A DNA stretch of 64,000 nucleotides from Tolumonas lignilytica (GCF_000527035.1 NZ_AZUK01000001.1:1364001-1428000); one strand, 5' to 3'; positions 1 through 10,216 are shown, counted from the stretch's first letter. The notes: a model not told the origin generated them from the sequence alone. Numbers and translations are program-made.

Positions 1-579
1 CAGTGTTTCGGCGATGTGCGTACCGTCGACGTTGGAAACAAAGTGCATTTCCAGATGGTTTTTGAATGGACGCAGCGCTTCGGTGATCATCACCGGACCC
101 AGGTCAGAACCACCGATACCGATGTTAACTACGTGCTGGATTGCTTTACCGGTATAACCTTTCCACTCACCAGAAATCACGCTGGCGCAGAAGGTTTTGA
201 TTTTAGCCAGCACCGCATTGACCTCAGGCATGACGTCTTTACCATCGACCATCACTGGACGGTTAGAACGGTTACGCAGTGCGGTATGCAGAACGGCACG
301 ACCTTCTGTCTGGTTAATTTTCTCGCCATTGAACATGGCATCAATACCAGCACGCAGATCCACTTCGTGGGCCAGATCGATCAACAGATCCAGTGTTTCT
401 TCTGTGATCAGGTTTTTGGAGTAGTCCACCAGGACATTGTCTTTAAACGTGGTGGAAAACTTGTCAAAACGCGCTGGATCAGCTGCAAACAAGTCACTCA
501 GCTTACGATCTTTATTCGCAGCAAAATGGGCTTCCAGCGCTTTCCACGCTTTGGTCTGGGTTGGATTGATGTTTTTCAT
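1..579 (-). CDS. pgi: Glucose-6-phosphate isomerase, N-terminal part (runs off the left edge)
   Basis: The minus strand reads from an ATG at 579 to the window edge, giving 193 residues beginning [19 protein letters not shown]. This is the N-terminal region of phosphoglucose isomerase, which interconverts glucose-6-phosphate and fructose-6-phosphate in the cytoplasm. The stretch reading [13 protein letters not shown], followed by [10 protein letters not shown], is the conserved sugar-phosphate-binding signature of the family. An AGGAAA ribosome-binding site lies about ten bases upstream of the ATG. The C-terminal two thirds lie outside the window. The 145 bases between this gene and ilvY (580-724) hold its leader; I see no certain promoter there. 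Confidence 0.95.
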   Translation of the reverse strand, partial: MKNINPTQTKAWKALEAHFAANKDRKLSDLFAADPARFDKFSTTFKDNVLVDYSKNLITEETLDLLIDLAHEVDLRAGIDAMFNGEKINQTEGRAVLHTALRNRSNRPVMVDGKDVMPEVNAVLAKIKTFCASVISGEWKGYTGKAIQHVVNIGIGGSDLGPVMITEALRPFKNHLEMHFVSNVDGTHIAETL

Positions 580-724
580 CGTGTTACTTTTCCTGAGAGT
601 CGGTTAATAAACTTTTTTTGTTGTCTGCACATACGCCTCATAGAGCCCCCACAAACGCATGTACAGTGCCGATGATTTCGTTCGCAGTTTACACCTTTTT
701 GAGTGAATTTGCTGCAGGTGCTGA

Positions 725-1603
725 CTATTGCTGTACCATTTGCCAGAAAGCCTGAATCAGCGGCTCTTCAAGTCGTCGTTTGAGAACACAAAATCCCACC
801 TCAAAGGGTTTCAGCGCCGGAACTGGCTGGATCACCCTCACCTGTGACCCCAAGGTGCTGTGTTCAATCACCGCCTCCGGCACCAGACCGATGCCACAAT
901 CGAGCGTCACCATGCTGACAATGGCTTCATTACCCGCCACCTCCGCATAGATGTTCGGGCTTAAACCTTTGTTGCGAAACCATTGGTCGCAACGCTTACG
1001 CGCCAATCCTTGTTGCGAAACAATTAAAGGCACTTGTGACCAATCGGGCTCTCCTTCTTTCAGCCACTGGTTTACATTGGTGCTGGTGCGCGGCGCAATA
1101 AAGACCAGCGGCACCTGCTGCAACAAACAATACTGCAAGCGTGCAGGTAGCGCATCCGGACGGGCGGCAATCGCAATATCCGTTTCTTCTTGCAATACCT
1201 TATCCACCGCCAGCGCAGCATCACCGGTTTCCAGTTTAAGTTCCAATTGTGGATAGCGATGACGAAACCGTCCGAGTACCTCTGGCAATAGGAAATAACT
1301 GGCCGTCACCGAGCAGAATACGCGGATCCGCCCCTGTAAGGCTTCTCGCGGATGGCGTAAATCATCACGGAGTTCGTGCCATTCCTGTAGCCACCGTTCG
1401 GCGGAGGTTAATAAACGTTTACCTTCTGCCGTAAGTACAACACTGCGATTATCTCGTTCAAATAAGGCGCAGCCTGTTTCCTGCTCCAGTCGTTGCATCG
1501 TCCGGCTTAAGGTCGAGGGGCTGACCGCCATCTGGTTGGCTGTATTTGCGAAATGCAGCGTGCGCGCCAGATGAGTAAATAAAGACAAGGTTCGGAAATC
1601 CAT
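725..1603 (-). CDS. ilvY: LysR-type activator of ilvC
   Basis: This is a 292-residue LysR-family protein. An N-terminal winged helix-turn-helix (about residues 1-60, with VSPSTLSRTMQRLE as recognition helix) is followed by a substrate-binding domain with the IlvY-like stretches FCSVTASYFLLPEVL and GDAALAVDKV. IlvY senses acetolactate/acetohydroxybutyrate and activates ilvC, which is divergently placed here exactly as in enteric bacteria. The frame is open to a GTG at 1615, but a good GAGG ribosome-binding site lies six bases before the ATG at 1603, inside that extension, so the ATG is preferred. Confidence 0.92.
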   Translation of the reverse strand: MDFRTLSLFTHLARTLHFANTANQMAVSPSTLSRTMQRLEQETGCALFERDNRSVVLTAEGKRLLTSAERWLQEWHELRDDLRHPREALQGRIRVFCSVTASYFLLPEVLGRFRHRYPQLELKLETGDAALAVDKVLQEETDIAIAARPDALPARLQYCLLQQVPLVFIAPRTSTNVNQWLKEGEPDWSQVPLIVSQQGLARKRCDQWFRNKGLSPNIYAEVAGNEAIVSMVTLDCGIGLVPEAVIEHSTLGSQVRVIQPVPALKPFEVGFCVLKRRLEEPLIQAFWQMVQQ

Positions 1604-1754
1604 CAACCACCTCACGTTGCAAAAAACGCAATATTTCGTTCCGAATATATCATTTCCAGCAATGTAATACCTCGTTTATAGTAATGCTGTTTTCGGACTC
1701 TGACCGTTATCAGATAACACACAGCAAATTAATTTATAGATGGAGCTATTCTCA
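1604..1754. promoter_or_regulatory. Divergent ilvY-ilvC control region with probable IlvY operator
   Basis: The 151 bases between the two start codons hold an inverted repeat TTGC-N7-GCAA at 1617-1631, the T-N11-A form bound by LysR regulators, placed just upstream of ilvY as the autoregulatory IlvY operator is in enterics. A TATAGT at 1677-1682 could be the ilvC -10 box, without a convincing -35, as expected for an activated promoter. The ilvC ribosome-binding site GGAG is at 1742-1745. Assignment to IlvY is by context only. Confidence 0.5.
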
Positions 1755-3239
1755 ATGGCTAACTACTTCAACACCCTGAATCTGCGCCAGCAGTTAGAAC
1801 AATTAGGCAAATGCCGTTTCATGGCGCGCGACGAATTCGCAAGCGGTTGTGATTTCCTGAAAGGTAAAAAAGTCGTTATCGTTGGTTGTGGTGCTCAAGG
1901 CCTGAACCAAGGTCTGAACATGCGCGATTCTGGTTTGGATGTTTCTTACGCTCTGCGTGCTGAAGCAATTGCTGAAAAACGTAAATCATTCAAACAAGCT
2001 TCTGAGAATGGCTTCAAAGTGGGTACTTATGAAGAGCTGATCCCATCTGCGGATCTGGTGGTGAACCTGACTCCAGACAAACAACATACCAGCGTTGTTA
2101 AAGCTGTAATGCCTCTGATGAAAGAAGGCGCTGCACTGGGTTACTCTCACGGCTTCAACATCGTTGAAGAAGGCACTCAGGTTCGTAAAGATCTGACTGT
2201 GGTGATGGTTGCACCAAAATGCCCAGGTACTGAAGTTCGTGAAGAATACAAACGTGGTTTCGGTGTGCCAACACTGATCGCGGTTCACCCAGAAAACGAT
2301 CCAAAAGGTGAAGGTCAGGCGATCGCGAAAGCTTGGGCTGCTGCTACCGGTGGTCATCGTGCAGGCGTTCTGGAGTCCTCTTTCGTTGCAGAAGTGAAAT
2401 CTGACCTGATGGGTGAACAGACAATTCTGTGTGGCATGCTGCAGGCAGGTTCTATCCTGTGCTACGAAAAAATGGTTGCTGATGGCATCGACGCGGGTTA
2501 CGCAGGCAAACTGCTGCAATTCGGTTGGGAAACTGTGACTGAAGCGCTGAAACAAGGCGGTATCACTGCCATGATGGATCGTCTGTCAAACCCAGCAAAA
2601 CTGCGTGCGTTTGAACTGGCTGAGGAAATGAAAGTGCTGATGCGTGCGCTGTTCCGTAAACACCAAGACGATATCATCAGCGGCGCATTCTCAACTGGCA
2701 TGATGGCTGACTGGGCAAACAACGACGCTGACCTGTTCAGATGGCGTGAAGAAACAGGTGCTTCTGCATTCGAAAACGCACCAGCATTCGATGGCGTGAT
2801 CGCTGAACAAGAATACTTCGACAACGGCATCCTGATGGTTGCGATGGTGAAAGCAGGCGTTGAATTGGCATTCGAAACCATGACTGAATCAGGCATCATT
2901 GCTGAATCAGCTTACTACGAATCACTGCACGAACTGCCACTGATCGCGAACACCATCGCGCGTAAACGTCTGTACGAGATGAACGTGGTTATCTCTGACA
3001 CTGCTGAATACGGTAACTACCTGTTCGCAAACGCGGCAGTACCATTACTGAAAGAACACATCATGCCTAAAGTGGGTACTGATGTGATCGGTAAAGGTCT
3101 GTCAGTGAAAGACAACGGTGTTGATAACGTGGTGCTGGTTCAGGTGAACGAAGCCATTCGCAATCACCCAATCGAGCAGGTTGGTAAAACACTGCGCGGT
3201 TACATGAAAGACATGAAACGTATCGCTGTTGGCGGCTAA
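1755..3239 (+). CDS. ilvC: Ketol-acid reductoisomerase (NADP+), class II long form
   Basis: This 494-residue enzyme converts acetolactate and acetohydroxybutyrate to dihydroxy acids in valine/isoleucine synthesis, using NADPH and Mg2+. The Rossmann motif [14 protein letters not shown] lies near residue 40, and [11 protein letters not shown] and [14 protein letters not shown] follow. The length matches the long class II enzyme with duplicated knotted C-terminal domains, and identity with the enteric protein appears very high. The frame is open five codons further to 1740, but the ATG at 1755 gives the canonical [14 protein letters not shown] start and has GGAG nine bases upstream. The gene is followed by a strong terminator and stands as a single transcript. 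Confidence 0.98.
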   Translation: MANYFNTLNLRQQLEQLGKCRFMARDEFASGCDFLKGKKVVIVGCGAQGLNQGLNMRDSGLDVSYALRAEAIAEKRKSFKQASENGFKVGTYEELIPSADLVVNLTPDKQHTSVVKAVMPLMKEGAALGYSHGFNIVEEGTQVRKDLTVVMVAPKCPGTEVREEYKRGFGVPTLIAVHPENDPKGEGQAIAKAWAAATGGHRAGVLESSFVAEVKSDLMGEQTILCGMLQAGSILCYEKMVADGIDAGYAGKLLQFGWETVTEALKQGGITAMMDRLSNPAKLRAFELAEEMKVLMRALFRKHQDDIISGAFSTGMMADWANNDADLFRWREETGASAFENAPAFDGVIAEQEYFDNGILMVAMVKAGVELAFETMTESGIIAESAYYESLHELPLIANTIARKRLYEMNVVISDTAEYGNYLFANAAVPLLKEHIMPKVGTDVIGKGLSVKDNGVDNVVLVQVNEAIRNHPIEQVGKTLRGYMKDMKRIAVGG

Positions 3240-3263
3240 GCCCTCTTGATACGCTGATATACG

Positions 3264-3289
3264 AAGCCCGTCTTGACGACGGGCTTTTT
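3264..3289 (+). terminator. Rho-independent terminator of ilvC
   Basis: A perfect 9-bp stem (AAGCCCGTC at 3264-3272 with GACGGGCTT at 3278-3286) with a five-base loop is followed by TTT. It begins 25 bases after the ilvC stop codon. Confidence 0.9.
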
Positions 3290-3301
3290 ATTTTCAACGC
3301 A

Positions 3302-3754
3302 CTATTTCCGAATTACCGGAATCGCCATTTCGATGTCCCAATAACCATCCACTTTGCCATTATTGAAATAACGCTCGAAACAAGCCCCCTCTCCAAACTG
3401 ATAATCACTTTGGGCAAGATCCGTAAAAAATCCACGCCAGGGTGTCTCAAAATCATCCTGTTCCACACGACAACGCCGTACGGCAAATTCACCCGCCGGA
3501 ATGATCTGCAAATGCACGTCGCCCTCAACCTCAGTTCCTTCCGGCACGGTTAGTGCGACATCCGTTTTCAGTTCGGTGGGGGGCGTAAGGTCGGGATTAT
3601 CCCAATACAACGCCAGCCACTCCCCTTGCAGCTGTCGGCGATTACTCCAGGCCATCAGTCGTTCAAAACCAGGGCCGATAACTTCGGCATAGGGACCAAC
3701 CATCCGAATATATGCGATTTGTTGGGCCGCGCGCTGAATTATGGTGACATCCAT
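3302..3754 (-). CDS. GyrI-like small-molecule-binding protein (SbmC/AraC effector-domain family)
   Basis: This is a 150-residue single-domain protein beginning MDVTIIQRAAQQIAYIRMVG and containing WLALYWDNPDLTPP, FAVRRCRVE and FERYFNNG, the layout of the GyrI-like (SHS2) domain found in SbmC/GyrI and in AraC-family effector domains. Relatives bind small hydrophobic ligands or protect DNA gyrase. I see no LexA box upstream, so SOS control as for E. coli sbmC is not supported. The start at 3754 is chosen over the longer frame to 3805 because AGGAG lies about six bases upstream. Confidence 0.75.
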   Translation of the reverse strand: MDVTIIQRAAQQIAYIRMVGPYAEVIGPGFERLMAWSNRRQLQGEWLALYWDNPDLTPPTELKTDVALTVPEGTEVEGDVHLQIIPAGEFAVRRCRVEQDDFETPWRGFFTDLAQSDYQFGEGACFERYFNNGKVDGYWDIEMAIPVIRK

Positions 3755-3939
3755 CTTGTGCTCCTGTGCTGATTTTTTTGTCCACAAGCGAGTATAGTTT
3801 TCCATCCGAGCAATGACACATTCGAGGTCTCACAAATCGGAATATTTCCACCATTCATCTTTACTGTGAATTTCCCCGAATAACGATTCCAGCATCGCGC
3901 TGATACGGCTAAACTAAGCTGTATTCCATCTGCTTGATA

Positions 3940-5259
3940 ATGCACCTGATGAAGCGCCGTCGTCGCAGCACTTATACACTGTCCGCCGTCCAATATACTG
4001 CCTGTCATGAGTGTGACTGGCTAATGGTGATCCCGCCTTTGCAAGCCGGTGAACAAGCCATGTGTCCACGTTGCGAGCATAAACTCAGAGCCTTGCCGGT
4101 CGAAGCCCGGCTGCAACCGCTGGTATATAGTATTGCTGCGCTGATCATGCTGCTGTGCAGCAACCTTTTTCCCTTTCTTGGCATGCTGGTAAAGGGGATC
4201 CATCAGGACATGACGCTGTACCAGACGGCCACCACCCTGCTGGAAGAAGAACACCCGGCATTGGCACTGACGGTTTATCTCTTCATTCAGGTGCTGCCAG
4301 CAACCTGTTTATTACTGATTTGTTTGATTTATTCCCGCCTGGGTCATTGGCGCGGCAAGCGTTTACGCAAACGTTATACCCTCTGGTTATTCCGACTGAT
4401 CCCCTGGTGTATGGTGGAAGTCTTTCTGATTGGCGTTCTGGTCAGTCTCATTAAAATTGCTTCGCTGGCCGACATTGAACTGGGCTACAGTTTCTGGGCT
4501 TATGTGTTGTTTTCGCTGACGATGTTAAAGGCGTTCAGTGCCATTGATCGCGATTGGCTCTGGTGGCAACAAAGCGGTCCCATCCATTTACGAACGCCCC
4601 CAACACCGACAGGACGGGCCATTGATCAAAATCTGACCCTGTGCCATGCCTGTCATGGTTTGGTATCGCTTAGAACACATCATTGTCCTCGCTGTCACAG
4701 TGTTTTGCATGCACGCAAACCCAACAGCCTGCAATGGACACTGGCGTTACTTTTTACCTCCGTCATCCTGTATATCCCCGCGAATATTCTGCCAATCATG
4801 ATCACGGAAAGTCTCGGCCAGCAAACCTACTCCACCATTCTGGGCGGGGTAGTGTTATTGTGGAACATGGGCTCTTATCCCGTTGCGTTGATCATCTTTA
4901 TCGCCAGTATTTTAGTGCCCATCGTGAAAATGCTCGCCATTGGCTGGTTATGCTGGAGTGTCTATGCCAAGAGAGTGCACCACCGGCGTGGTCGAACCCG
5001 GCTTTATCGCTTAACGGAATTCATCGGACGCTGGTCCATGGTTGATGTCTTCGTGGTCGCCATTCTCGTCGCCTTGATCCGAATGGGTAAACTCATGTCT
5101 GTTTACCCAGGTTCTGCTGCGCTCGCATTTGCCGGCGTTGTCATCCTGACCATGCTGTCAGCCATGAGCTTTGATCCTCGATTGTTATGGGACAATGAAC
5201 CCATTACACCGACTACCGATTTACAAGAAAAAGAGGTTGAAACCAATCGTGCCGAGTAA
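3940..5259 (+). CDS. pqiA: Intermembrane transport protein PqiA (inner-membrane subunit)
   Basis: This protein of about 439 residues contains two PqiA repeats. Each begins with a cysteine-rich zinc-ribbon-like motif (CHECDW...CPRCEH near the N-terminus; CHACHG...CPRCHS near residue 230) followed by about four membrane helices. PqiA is the inner-membrane partner of the MCE protein PqiB in a lipid-transport bridge between the membranes. No good ribosome-binding site marks the start; TTG 3934, ATG 3940 and ATG 3949 are all in frame. The 3' end overlaps pqiB by 11 bases, which argues for translational coupling. Confidence 0.88.
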   Translation: MHLMKRRRRSTYTLSAVQYTACHECDWLMVIPPLQAGEQAMCPRCEHKLRALPVEARLQPLVYSIAALIMLLCSNLFPFLGMLVKGIHQDMTLYQTATTLLEEEHPALALTVYLFIQVLPATCLLLICLIYSRLGHWRGKRLRKRYTLWLFRLIPWCMVEVFLIGVLVSLIKIASLADIELGYSFWAYVLFSLTMLKAFSAIDRDWLWWQQSGPIHLRTPPTPTGRAIDQNLTLCHACHGLVSLRTHHCPRCHSVLHARKPNSLQWTLALLFTSVILYIPANILPIMITESLGQQTYSTILGGVVLLWNMGSYPVALIIFIASILVPIVKMLAIGWLCWSVYAKRVHHRRGRTRLYRLTEFIGRWSMVDVFVVAILVALIRMGKLMSVYPGSAALAFAGVVILTMLSAMSFDPRLLWDNEPITPTTDLQEKEVETNRAE

Positions 5260-6886
5260 TTTTGCCAAGATAAAGAAACTGCAGCGCATTTCGCCGATCT
5301 GGCTGATCCCGATTGTAGCCGCGACTATCGGATTATGGATGGTCGTCACGACGCTTCATAATCAAGGGCCATTGATCACACTGGAAATGGATAATGCTGA
5401 AGGCATTGAGCCGGGCAAAACCCCGATCAAAACCCGTAGTGTCGAAATTGGCAAAGTACAAACCGTGCGTCTGGGTGATGATTTAAAGCACGTCATCGTG
5501 ACAGCCCGCATGAATGTCGAAGCAGAACCGCTGCTACGCGATGATACCCGTTTCTGGGTGGTAAAGCCTCGCGTGGGGAAAAGCGGTATTTCAGGTTTAA
5601 ATACCTTACTCTCCGGCTCTTATCTCGAATTACAACCCGGGAAGAGCAAAGAGCGAAAACTGGAATTCACCGCCTTGGATACCCCGCCTGTCACCCCCAC
5701 CAACGCACCGGGATTGCGTATAGAGTTGAGCAGTGAGCAAGACAGCGCGTTATCGGTTGGCGATCCGGTATTATATCGTGGCTTTACGGTAGGCCGGGTC
5801 GAGCAGGCAGAGTTCAAATCAGATACACGCCAGATGAACTATCAATTGTTCATTCAGGCTCCCTACGATGCGTTGGTCACCACCAATACCCGTTTCTGGC
5901 TCAATCGCGGCATTCAAGTGCAAGCGGCAACCGATGGCATCAAAGTCAAAACCGGTACGCTGGAAACAATTCTGTCGGGTGGTGTCAGTTTTAGCGTTCC
6001 CTCCGGCTGGGAGCTGGGACAACCGGTTAAAACCAACAAGACTTTTAATCTGTATGCCGATGAAGACAGCAGCGCCATCCGCCGTTATCAGGACAGAATC
6101 GATTATATCCTACTGTTCGATGACTCCGTGCGCGGTCTGAACCCCGGCGCACCCGTTGAATATCGCGGTATTCAGATCGGAAGCGTGCTGTCTGTTCCTT
6201 TCTTTGTTCCTGGCAACGACCTGCTCACCACGCATTCTCGTAAAATTCCCGTGTTGATCCGCATCGAACCGGGCCGTATTCGTGAAGACATGGATAAAGA
6301 TCAATTACCAAATTGGGAAAATGAATTTACCGCCGCAGTTAAACAGGGGCTGCGTGCCTCATTACGTTCAGGCAATTTACTGACTGGCGCGCTGTATGTG
6401 GATCTCAATTTCTATCCTGATTTACCAAAATCAGATGGTCTGGGTGAATTGGCCAACTACCACACGCTTCCTACCGTACCGGGTGGACTGGCTCGTATTG
6501 AGCAGCAGGTCGTCCAATTATTAAATAAATTGAATCAGCTGGATATAAACGGGACGCTCACCAAAGCCCAAACCATGTTGACAGAAACTCAGGCGGCGAT
6601 GGCCAATGTACGTAAAGTCAGTGCCAGCATGGATAAAATAGCGACGCAACAGAGCACTCAGCAATTACCTGCCGAACTGAAAAATACGCTGGCTGACATA
6701 CAGAAAACCCTGCAGGGGTTATCAGCAAATTCTCCGGCCTATGGTGAACTGAACCGATCAATTCAATCGTTGAACCGGGTTTTACACGAAGTACAACCCA
6801 TGGCCAGAACCTTGAACGAAAAACCAAATGCGCTGTTATTCCAGCCTGATACCCAGAATGATCCTGTACCGAGGAAAGCTAAATGA
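5249..6886 (+). CDS. pqiB: MCE-domain intermembrane lipid-transport protein PqiB
   Basis: A 545-residue periplasmic protein with one N-terminal transmembrane anchor (IWLIPIVAATIGLWMVV) and three successive MCE domains, each with the GDPVLYRGFTVG-type signature (for example EGIEPGKTPIKTRSVEIG, LSVGDPVLYRGFTVG and LNPGAPVEYRGIQIG). A helical C-terminal region follows that in E. coli PqiB forms the coiled-coil needle. The frame extends upstream inside pqiA to 5171, but the GTG at 5249 places the protein start just before the anchor, as in the family, with GAGG at 5233-5236. The start is therefore probable, not certain. Confidence 0.9.
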   Translation: MPSNFAKIKKLQRISPIWLIPIVAATIGLWMVVTTLHNQGPLITLEMDNAEGIEPGKTPIKTRSVEIGKVQTVRLGDDLKHVIVTARMNVEAEPLLRDDTRFWVVKPRVGKSGISGLNTLLSGSYLELQPGKSKERKLEFTALDTPPVTPTNAPGLRIELSSEQDSALSVGDPVLYRGFTVGRVEQAEFKSDTRQMNYQLFIQAPYDALVTTNTRFWLNRGIQVQAATDGIKVKTGTLETILSGGVSFSVPSGWELGQPVKTNKTFNLYADEDSSAIRRYQDRIDYILLFDDSVRGLNPGAPVEYRGIQIGSVLSVPFFVPGNDLLTTHSRKIPVLIRIEPGRIREDMDKDQLPNWENEFTAAVKQGLRASLRSGNLLTGALYVDLNFYPDLPKSDGLGELANYHTLPTVPGGLARIEQQVVQLLNKLNQLDINGTLTKAQTMLTETQAAMANVRKVSASMDKIATQQSTQQLPAELKNTLADIQKTLQGLSANSPAYGELNRSIQSLNRVLHEVQPMARTLNEKPNALLFQPDTQNDPVPRKAK

Positions 6887-7476
6887 CGATATTGCGCATA
6901 TTACTCACCGGTTTATGGTTGTGTGTTGTTACCGCTTGCAGCAACAACACAAGTCCGCATTACTACGCTATTGCTCTGCCTGATGCAAAGAACAATACCG
7001 TCACACCTAACCATCAGCCAGTGGTGACGGTCAGTGATGTTGAACTGGCCGACTATCTGAACAGTATCGGTATTGTTTATCAGCAGGATGATGTGCAACT
7101 GACCACCGCCAATCAGCACCGTTGGGCCGAAGCCTTAGATAAACAACTGACGCGCGCCCTGCTGCAGGAATTACGGCAGCAGTTACCGGCCTATCAATGG
7201 CAAAATGGAGAGGTCTCCGAACAGCACATTGCTCAGTTGCAGGTAAAGGTTCGCGGTTTTCACGGCAGAGCGGACGGACATGCCGTCATCAGTGGCGAAT
7301 GGACTCTGACGACGGCGACACAGCAATATAGCGGGCAATTCCAGCAGCTCTACCCGCTGGGGGCAGACGGTTATCCGGTGCTGGTCCGGACACTGCGCAG
7401 CGGTTGGCAAACCACCATCAACCAACTGGCTGCGCAGCTAAAACCGTTATTAGCGGCTCAGACTCAGCATGAATAG
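6883..7476 (+). CDS. pqiC: Outer-membrane lipoprotein PqiC
   Basis: This 197-residue protein has a lipoprotein signal peptide with lipobox VTAC (lipidated Cys at residue 19) followed by the ABC-type transport auxiliary lipoprotein domain (SPHYYAIALPD near the mature N-terminus). PqiC sits in the outer membrane and contacts the tip of the PqiB needle. Its ATG overlaps the pqiB stop (ATGA), the third gene of a tight pqiABC operon. Its last 13 bases overlap the end of the convergent epimerase gene. Confidence 0.88.
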   Translation: MTILRILLTGLWLCVVTACSNNTSPHYYAIALPDAKNNTVTPNHQPVVTVSDVELADYLNSIGIVYQQDDVQLTTANQHRWAEALDKQLTRALLQELRQQLPAYQWQNGEVSEQHIAQLQVKVRGFHGRADGHAVISGEWTLTTATQQYSGQFQQLYPLGADGYPVLVRTLRSGWQTTINQLAAQLKPLLAAQTQHE

Positions 7477-8471
7477 AACGATCTATACCAGCTGACAAAA
7501 CGCTCCAAGCCCTGCGCCAACGGCGTTTGCGGCTTGAAACCGACCACGGCTTCCAGTGCTGACGTATCGGCACTGGTTTCCAGTACATCACCCGGCTGCA
7601 GCGGTAAGAAATTCATTTTTGCCGGAACCCCTAACGATTGCTCCAGTGCATGAATAAAGGCTTTGAGCTCGACGGGCTGACTGTTGCCAATGTTATAAAT
7701 ACGGTAGGGTGCAGAACTTTCCGCTGATGATCCGCTTTCAACACGCCAATCCGGGTTAGGTTGCGGGATCACGTCCGCTAAACGCACGATCGACTCGGTA
7801 ATGTCGTCGATGAAAGTGAAGTCGCGTTTCATTTCACCAAAGTTATACACATCTATCGGCTGACCGGCCAGAATCGCCTTGGTGAATTTAAACAAGGCCA
7901 TATCCGGACGCCCCCACGGACCATAAACTGTGAAGAAACGCAGCCCCGTACACGGCAAACCGTAAAGATGTGAATAGCTGTGACTCATCAGTTCATTGGC
8001 TTTTTTCGTCGCTGCATACAGCGAAACTGGATGGTCTACAGAATCCTCAGTGGAAAACGGAATTTTCCGGTTCAGTCCATACACAGAGCTGGAGGAGGCA
8101 TATAACAAATGCTCAATCTTGTGTTGTCGGCAACCTTCCAGAATATTCAGATAACCAACTAAATTGGCATCGGCATAGGCATGAGGATTTTCCAGCGAAT
8201 AACGAACGCCCGCCTGTGCGCCAAAATGAAGAACACGTCGAAACTGTCCTTCACTGAATAATTGCGCCATCAGGTGCCGATCCGCCAGATCACCCTGCAC
8301 AAAACGGAAAGCAGCATGTGCTTTCAACAACGATAAACGACTGAGTTTTAAATTAACATCATAGTAGTCATTCAGATTATCCAAACCGGTTACCTGATGA
8401 CCTGCAGCCAGTAAACGTTCGGCAACATGGAAACCGATAAAACCTGCGGCGCCAGTAACCAGATAATGCAT
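7464..8471 (-). CDS. NAD-dependent sugar epimerase, probably UDP-glucuronate 4-epimerase
   Basis: This 335-residue extended short-chain dehydrogenase has the NAD-binding GAAGFIG motif at residues 7-13, the catalytic SSSSVYG and YAATK motifs, and the sequence LDNLNDYYDVNLKLSRLSLL typical of UDP-glucuronate 4-epimerases of the LspL/WbpP type. The expected product is UDP-galacturonate. AGGAG lies a few bases before its ATG. It is the last gene of a leftward set with a GT39 transferase two bases upstream, a LAB_N membrane protein and a GT2 transferase, so its product probably feeds a lipid-linked sugar for envelope glycan modification. Confidence 0.82.
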   Translation of the reverse strand: MHYLVTGAAGFIGFHVAERLLAAGHQVTGLDNLNDYYDVNLKLSRLSLLKAHAAFRFVQGDLADRHLMAQLFSEGQFRRVLHFGAQAGVRYSLENPHAYADANLVGYLNILEGCRQHKIEHLLYASSSSVYGLNRKIPFSTEDSVDHPVSLYAATKKANELMSHSYSHLYGLPCTGLRFFTVYGPWGRPDMALFKFTKAILAGQPIDVYNFGEMKRDFTFIDDITESIVRLADVIPQPNPDWRVESGSSAESSAPYRIYNIGNSQPVELKAFIHALEQSLGVPAKMNFLPLQPGDVLETSADTSALEAVVGFKPQTPLAQGLERFVSWYRSFYSC

Positions 8472-8473
8472 GT

Positions 8474-10189
8474 TTACTCTCCTACTATTAATTTAGGTGC
8501 ATAATAAAATATTTCAGCACCTGAACTTTGTGCCGACTGACAAGCAGGAAGCACTGCATCCGCCCGGAACAGATACCAGTTATCGCCATGACGAAAACCT
8601 AAGTTGACCCCTTTCTCGGCAGCAAAGCATTTATTTAAATTACTGATCGGCCCCAAAACCCAGCGATGCGATGAGCTCTGCAGCCAAGCTGCTGCGTCTT
8701 TCGGCTGTGGTTCATCAGGCTGTAAATAAGAAAAGTGATACAAAGGGCGGTTCGCAAACAGTAAAAACTGTTCACGGAAGTTAGTCAGCAACAACTCATC
8801 CTGCGGAGCTAAACGCTGGCCAACCTGCTGCATGATTTGTTGCGGTGTCCGTAAATTGTTCATTAACGGATATGACCAAAAACCATAATGTAACCACAAC
8901 AGGATTAACGTCGCCAATATGGCTGTCAGCGGTTGCCGGCGAAGTAACCAATTCGCACCTAATCCCAGCAGCCCCAATGAAAACCCGAGCAGAACCGGGG
9001 ATTCCATCTCACCCAGTTTTGCCAAGATCGCGGGTTTCAGCAGTAAAACAATACCTGCCAGTACAAACAAACCACTTAACAACCAGCCCAATCCAGCCAG
9101 TAAGCGGGCTGGCCAGCGGCGGTTCAGTTGTTCGGGCAACCAATAGGCCACCAGCAAAGCAAGTGCTGGTGTCGCCGGTGTAATATAAACACCGCGTTTG
9201 CCTGCTGATGCGGAAAAGAACAGCAAGATCAGTAATAAATATCCGACCAAGAGGATCACTGGACGCTGCCCGTTACGGACATCACGCTGACCTTGCCAGA
9301 CCATCCACGGCAACAGCAATGACCAGGGTAACCAAAATGAAGGGATCACATTAACCAGATAAAACCAGAATGGCTGAATATGATGCCAAGCATTTGCATA
9401 GCGGGTTACCGTTTGTCGGAACAGAATGTTATTTCGATAGGCTAAAAACTCAGGGATAGGATGATGTTGTACCGCCAGCAACATCGGCACCAGCCACAAC
9501 GAACAAGCCAGCAGCATCACTAATGGCCCCAGACATCCCTTCAACCACTGCGCCTTGGTGGCCTGTCGGATTTGAGTCCGGTGCGTCCAGAGTGCAGGCA
9601 ACAGCATCAACGCTGCCACAATTCCCACACCCTTGGTGATGATCCCCAATCCAGCAGCAAACCACCCGAGGTAATACCAACGCCAACCGCCGCCTGCGAG
9701 TAAAAATCTCAGGAAACCATACGCACCCAAGGTAATGAAAAAAGTAACCAGTTCATCGATTTGCGCTTGTTTAGCCTGAACAGTGAATTGAGCAGTAAAC
9801 AAGAGGAACAACCCGGCACGGAAAGCTGTTGAGCGATCCCACATACGACGAGCAATATCATAGACCAGAACAATACAACCCAAGCCGGACAGTAAGGACG
9901 GTAAGAGAAACGCGACCCGCAATGACCCCGTAATCAAATACCCTAATGCAATGCCCCACATAAACATCGGCGGTTTATCGGGATATATTTCACCGCCACG
10001 AAATGGAAACAACCACTGACCAGACTCCAACATCTGTTTGGCCACCAGCGCAAAGCGGGGTTCATCCGCTGGCCATGGATCGCGCAGCCCAATTCCTGCG
10101 CCCAGAATCAGCAATCCCAGCCCCAGAAGAAACAATAAATTGAGCCGGTCACTTTGCCAGCCCTGCAATACTTGACGATCAGTTATCAT
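8474..10189 (-). CDS. ArnT-like GT39 integral-membrane glycosyltransferase
   Basis: A protein of about 571 residues with ten or more hydrophobic segments. The first extracytoplasmic loop carries RDPWPADEPRFALVAKQM, the conserved acidic DEPR-type active-site region of ArnT and PMT/GT39 enzymes, followed by YPDKPPMFMW. ArnT-family enzymes move a sugar from undecaprenyl phosphate to lipid A at the periplasmic face. The sugar here is unknown; the neighbouring epimerase suggests a hexuronic acid. A TTG at 10216 is in frame and directly abuts the upstream stop, but the ATG at 10189 gives a standard cytoplasmic N-terminus before the first helix. Both are possible. Confidence 0.8.
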   Translation of the reverse strand: MITDRQVLQGWQSDRLNLLFLLGLGLLILGAGIGLRDPWPADEPRFALVAKQMLESGQWLFPFRGGEIYPDKPPMFMWGIALGYLITGSLRVAFLLPSLLSGLGCIVLVYDIARRMWDRSTAFRAGLFLLFTAQFTVQAKQAQIDELVTFFITLGAYGFLRFLLAGGGWRWYYLGWFAAGLGIITKGVGIVAALMLLPALWTHRTQIRQATKAQWLKGCLGPLVMLLACSLWLVPMLLAVQHHPIPEFLAYRNNILFRQTVTRYANAWHHIQPFWFYLVNVIPSFWLPWSLLLPWMVWQGQRDVRNGQRPVILLVGYLLLILLFFSASAGKRGVYITPATPALALLVAYWLPEQLNRRWPARLLAGLGWLLSGLFVLAGIVLLLKPAILAKLGEMESPVLLGFSLGLLGLGANWLLRRQPLTAILATLILLWLHYGFWSYPLMNNLRTPQQIMQQVGQRLAPQDELLLTNFREQFLLFANRPLYHFSYLQPDEPQPKDAAAWLQSSSHRWVLGPISNLNKCFAAEKGVNLGFRHGDNWYLFRADAVLPACQSAQSSGAEIFYYAPKLIVGE

Positions 10190-10216
10190 AACGGTTCCAG
10201 AAATGAGACCCGGCAA

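Noticed and set aside
3755-3933. LexA box before the GyrI-like gene, as expected for SOS-controlled sbmC
   Set aside because: No CTGT-N8-ACAG motif is present in the gap.
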